Positions 63,066-64,000 of a stretch of DNA of 64,000 nt are shown here, piece by piece (position 1 is the first letter of the stretch; the number at the start of each line of letters is the position of its first letter). The notes beneath the pieces are model-generated. The model saw only the letters and a list, made by a program, of their open reading frames with translations. It searched no databases and was not told the origin of the DNA. The position numbers and the translations under genes are program-made. Source of the DNA: Xenococcus sp. MO_188.B8 (GTDB lineage Bacteria > Cyanobacteriota > Cyanobacteriia > Cyanobacteriales > Xenococcaceae); contig JASJDR010000014.1 of NCBI GenBank assembly GCA_030065615.1, forward strand, positions 1 through 64,000, in the 5' to 3' direction.

Positions 63066-63768
63066 TTTCAAAAATAGTTTTCTTATTTACTTCTAATAGA
63101 GATTAGAGCGCTACGCGCAAGTCCTAAAGGATACCGCTGCCCCTGCGGGTAGAGCAGACCCTTCGGGTAGAGCTTCGCAAGCGCAAGCGCATATCAAAAG
63201 TCACCCACCCCTAACCCAACCCACCCCCAGCCCCTCCGAGGAGGGGAAGTCAAAAGTTTACTAATCATAGGCTTGGGCGTTTACCAATTGTCCTAACCAA
63301 ATTACGTAGTGCTATAGAAGCTAAGAAACGTTAGTTCGACGAATTAAAAAACATCAAGAGGTAAGAGTAGACAAAGCTTTGGGGTAACTTCATCAAGAAT
63401 CAAGTTGGGTTTGGTTAAAGGGGTACATACATCAGAAATGGCTATAAGTTTTCTCAATCATTCATTACGAAGAGTCGGAGAATGGGTATTCTATAAAATG
63501 AAAAGTTGCCAGCAAGTTGCTAAGCATTGGAATTAAATTGAGGTAAGAGAGTAAAATGAGTTTAGAAAACCAACAAAAAAATCCCCAAATAAGAATAAAT
63601 GATGCTTAAATAGTGCTGTTGACTGAAAAAGACAGCTATTACTTTGATTTTCTGAAATTTACACAACTTGGCAAATTTTAGAAAGCAATATTACTAATAT
63701 TAAGATAAATTGTTAACAAGTAGATATTAACTATTGCCTATTCCCTAGAATGAAATTGCCACGGTAAG
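63066..63768. other. gap of about 700 bp with repeats, no gene
   Basis: The first part holds a GC-rich interspersed repeat (about 63103-63195, with CCTAAAGGATACCGC and GCGGGTAGAGCAGACCC hairpins) and a CCCACCCC-type stretch. The remainder (63300-63768) is AT-rich. A short frame at 63438 (MAISFLNHSLRRVGEWVFYK) has no family that I recognise and may be debris. Confidence 0.45.
63103..63195. repeat. GC-rich interspersed repeat
   Basis: The segment is a mosaic of small hairpins: GCGCTACGCGC, GTCCTAAAGGATACCGCTGC, CCCTGCGGG, CCCTTCGGG, GCAAGCGCAAGCGC. GTCCTAAAGGATACCGC is the inverted form of words at 4312 and 24150. Confidence 0.7.
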
Positions 63769-64000
63769 ATGAACCCCATGGAAATGATTGCTCAAATAGA
63801 AGCCCAACTAAAAGAGATTGCAGCCCGAGAAGAAGCCAACCAGAAAGAACAAGCTATCGTTAGCCAGAATATTAAAGACTTAGAAGCCAGAATTCAACAT
63901 CAATATAGTCGGCAAACTCAACTAGACCAAGAAGCAATAGACTTATGTACTCATTCAGAACGACTGAGATTCAAGTTATCTAAACTCAACAAAATTGTTA
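63769..64000 (+). CDS. coiled-coil protein, N-terminal part only (cut by window edge)
   Basis: From ATG 63769 the frame is open to the right edge (77 residues visible). The sequence is almost all charged helix: MIAQIEAQLKEIAAREEANQ, then EQAIVSQNIKDLEARIQHQY, predicting a coiled coil. In-frame ATGs at 63778 and 63784 are alternative starts. The rest is outside the window, so no family can be given. Confidence 0.5.
   Translation, partial: MNPMEMIAQIEAQLKEIAAREEANQKEQAIVSQNIKDLEARIQHQYSRQTQLDQEAIDLCTHSERLRFKLSKLNKIV

Overview
The window reads as a cyanobacterial chromosome. HIP1-type palindromes (GCGATCGC) are scattered throughout, and the core genes are cyanobacterial: aerobic Mg-protoporphyrin cyclase acsF, heme oxygenase, a paired set of flavodiiron proteins, three-subunit transhydrogenase, CIRCE-controlled groESL with the DFDY GroEL tail, and XisH/XisI. 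Base composition is AT-rich. Intergenic DNA is loaded with heptanucleotide repeats (GTCATTA/GTCATTG and GACGAAG/GACAAAG types) and small GC-rich palindromes. A large-genome filamentous or baeocyte-type cyanobacterium is a reasonable guess; the genus cannot be fixed from the sequence.

Layout. 1-2 kb: the 3' end of an IS630-type transposase abutting an N-terminally truncated Tn7-like tnsD. 2-9 kb: AbrB-family membrane protein, tautomerase, two tandem paralogues, cupin, SelO and small unknowns. 9-13 kb: minus-strand operon-like run with a NafY/NifX-type cofactor-binding protein, a FdxH-like ferredoxin, a DUF364 protein and four unknowns. 13-16 kb: pntA1-pntA2-pntB. 16.6-18.4 kb: an SDR/TetR pair with two matched operators, enclosed by near-identical 20-bp direct repeats. 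18.6-36 kb: fermentation and redox block with adhE, pflA, an OFA-type MFS carrier, pflB, ADP-forming acetyl-CoA synthetase with a GNAT domain, two flavodiiron genes and glgX. 36-38.7 kb: decayed transposase and repeats, then a rhodanese. 38.7-41.1 kb: GNAT, heme oxygenase, hemF. 41.2-48.3 kb: accessory island with an antitoxin-like orphan, xisH/xisI, mntA/hepT broken by a 100-bp MITE, truncated hicB, a three-gene group with a shared amyloid-like motif, a second MITE, small secreted or membrane proteins and a damaged IS4 element. 48.4-62.9 kb: acsF, GST, pentapeptide protein, split FluG-like pair, fructosamine kinase family, sulfotransferase-like protein, glpD, Omp85 protein, SemiSWEET, DUF4340 protein and groESL. 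The right edge holds the start of a coiled-coil ORF.

How it fits together (inference). Glycogen debranching (glgX) could feed glycolysis. PFL splits pyruvate to acetyl-CoA and formate, AdhE reduces acetyl-CoA to ethanol, and ADP-forming acetyl-CoA synthetase makes acetate plus ATP. The OFA carrier may move formate or another carboxylate. Flavodiiron proteins consume O2, transhydrogenase balances NADH and NADPH, and heme/chlorophyll genes lie next door. The block therefore looks like a dark, low-oxygen metabolism neighbourhood. A TTGTACTYAA motif upstream of pflB recurs upstream of pntA and in a second intergenic element, which may be a shared control site.

The most unusual item is at 43.3-45.1 kb. 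A small helical protein ends in a YNNYGRDQFNI-type motif, the next gene begins with the same motif and continues into TPRs, and a two-TM membrane protein follows. This resembles the effector/receptor pairs of bacterial amyloid signalling but lacks an NB-ARC receptor.
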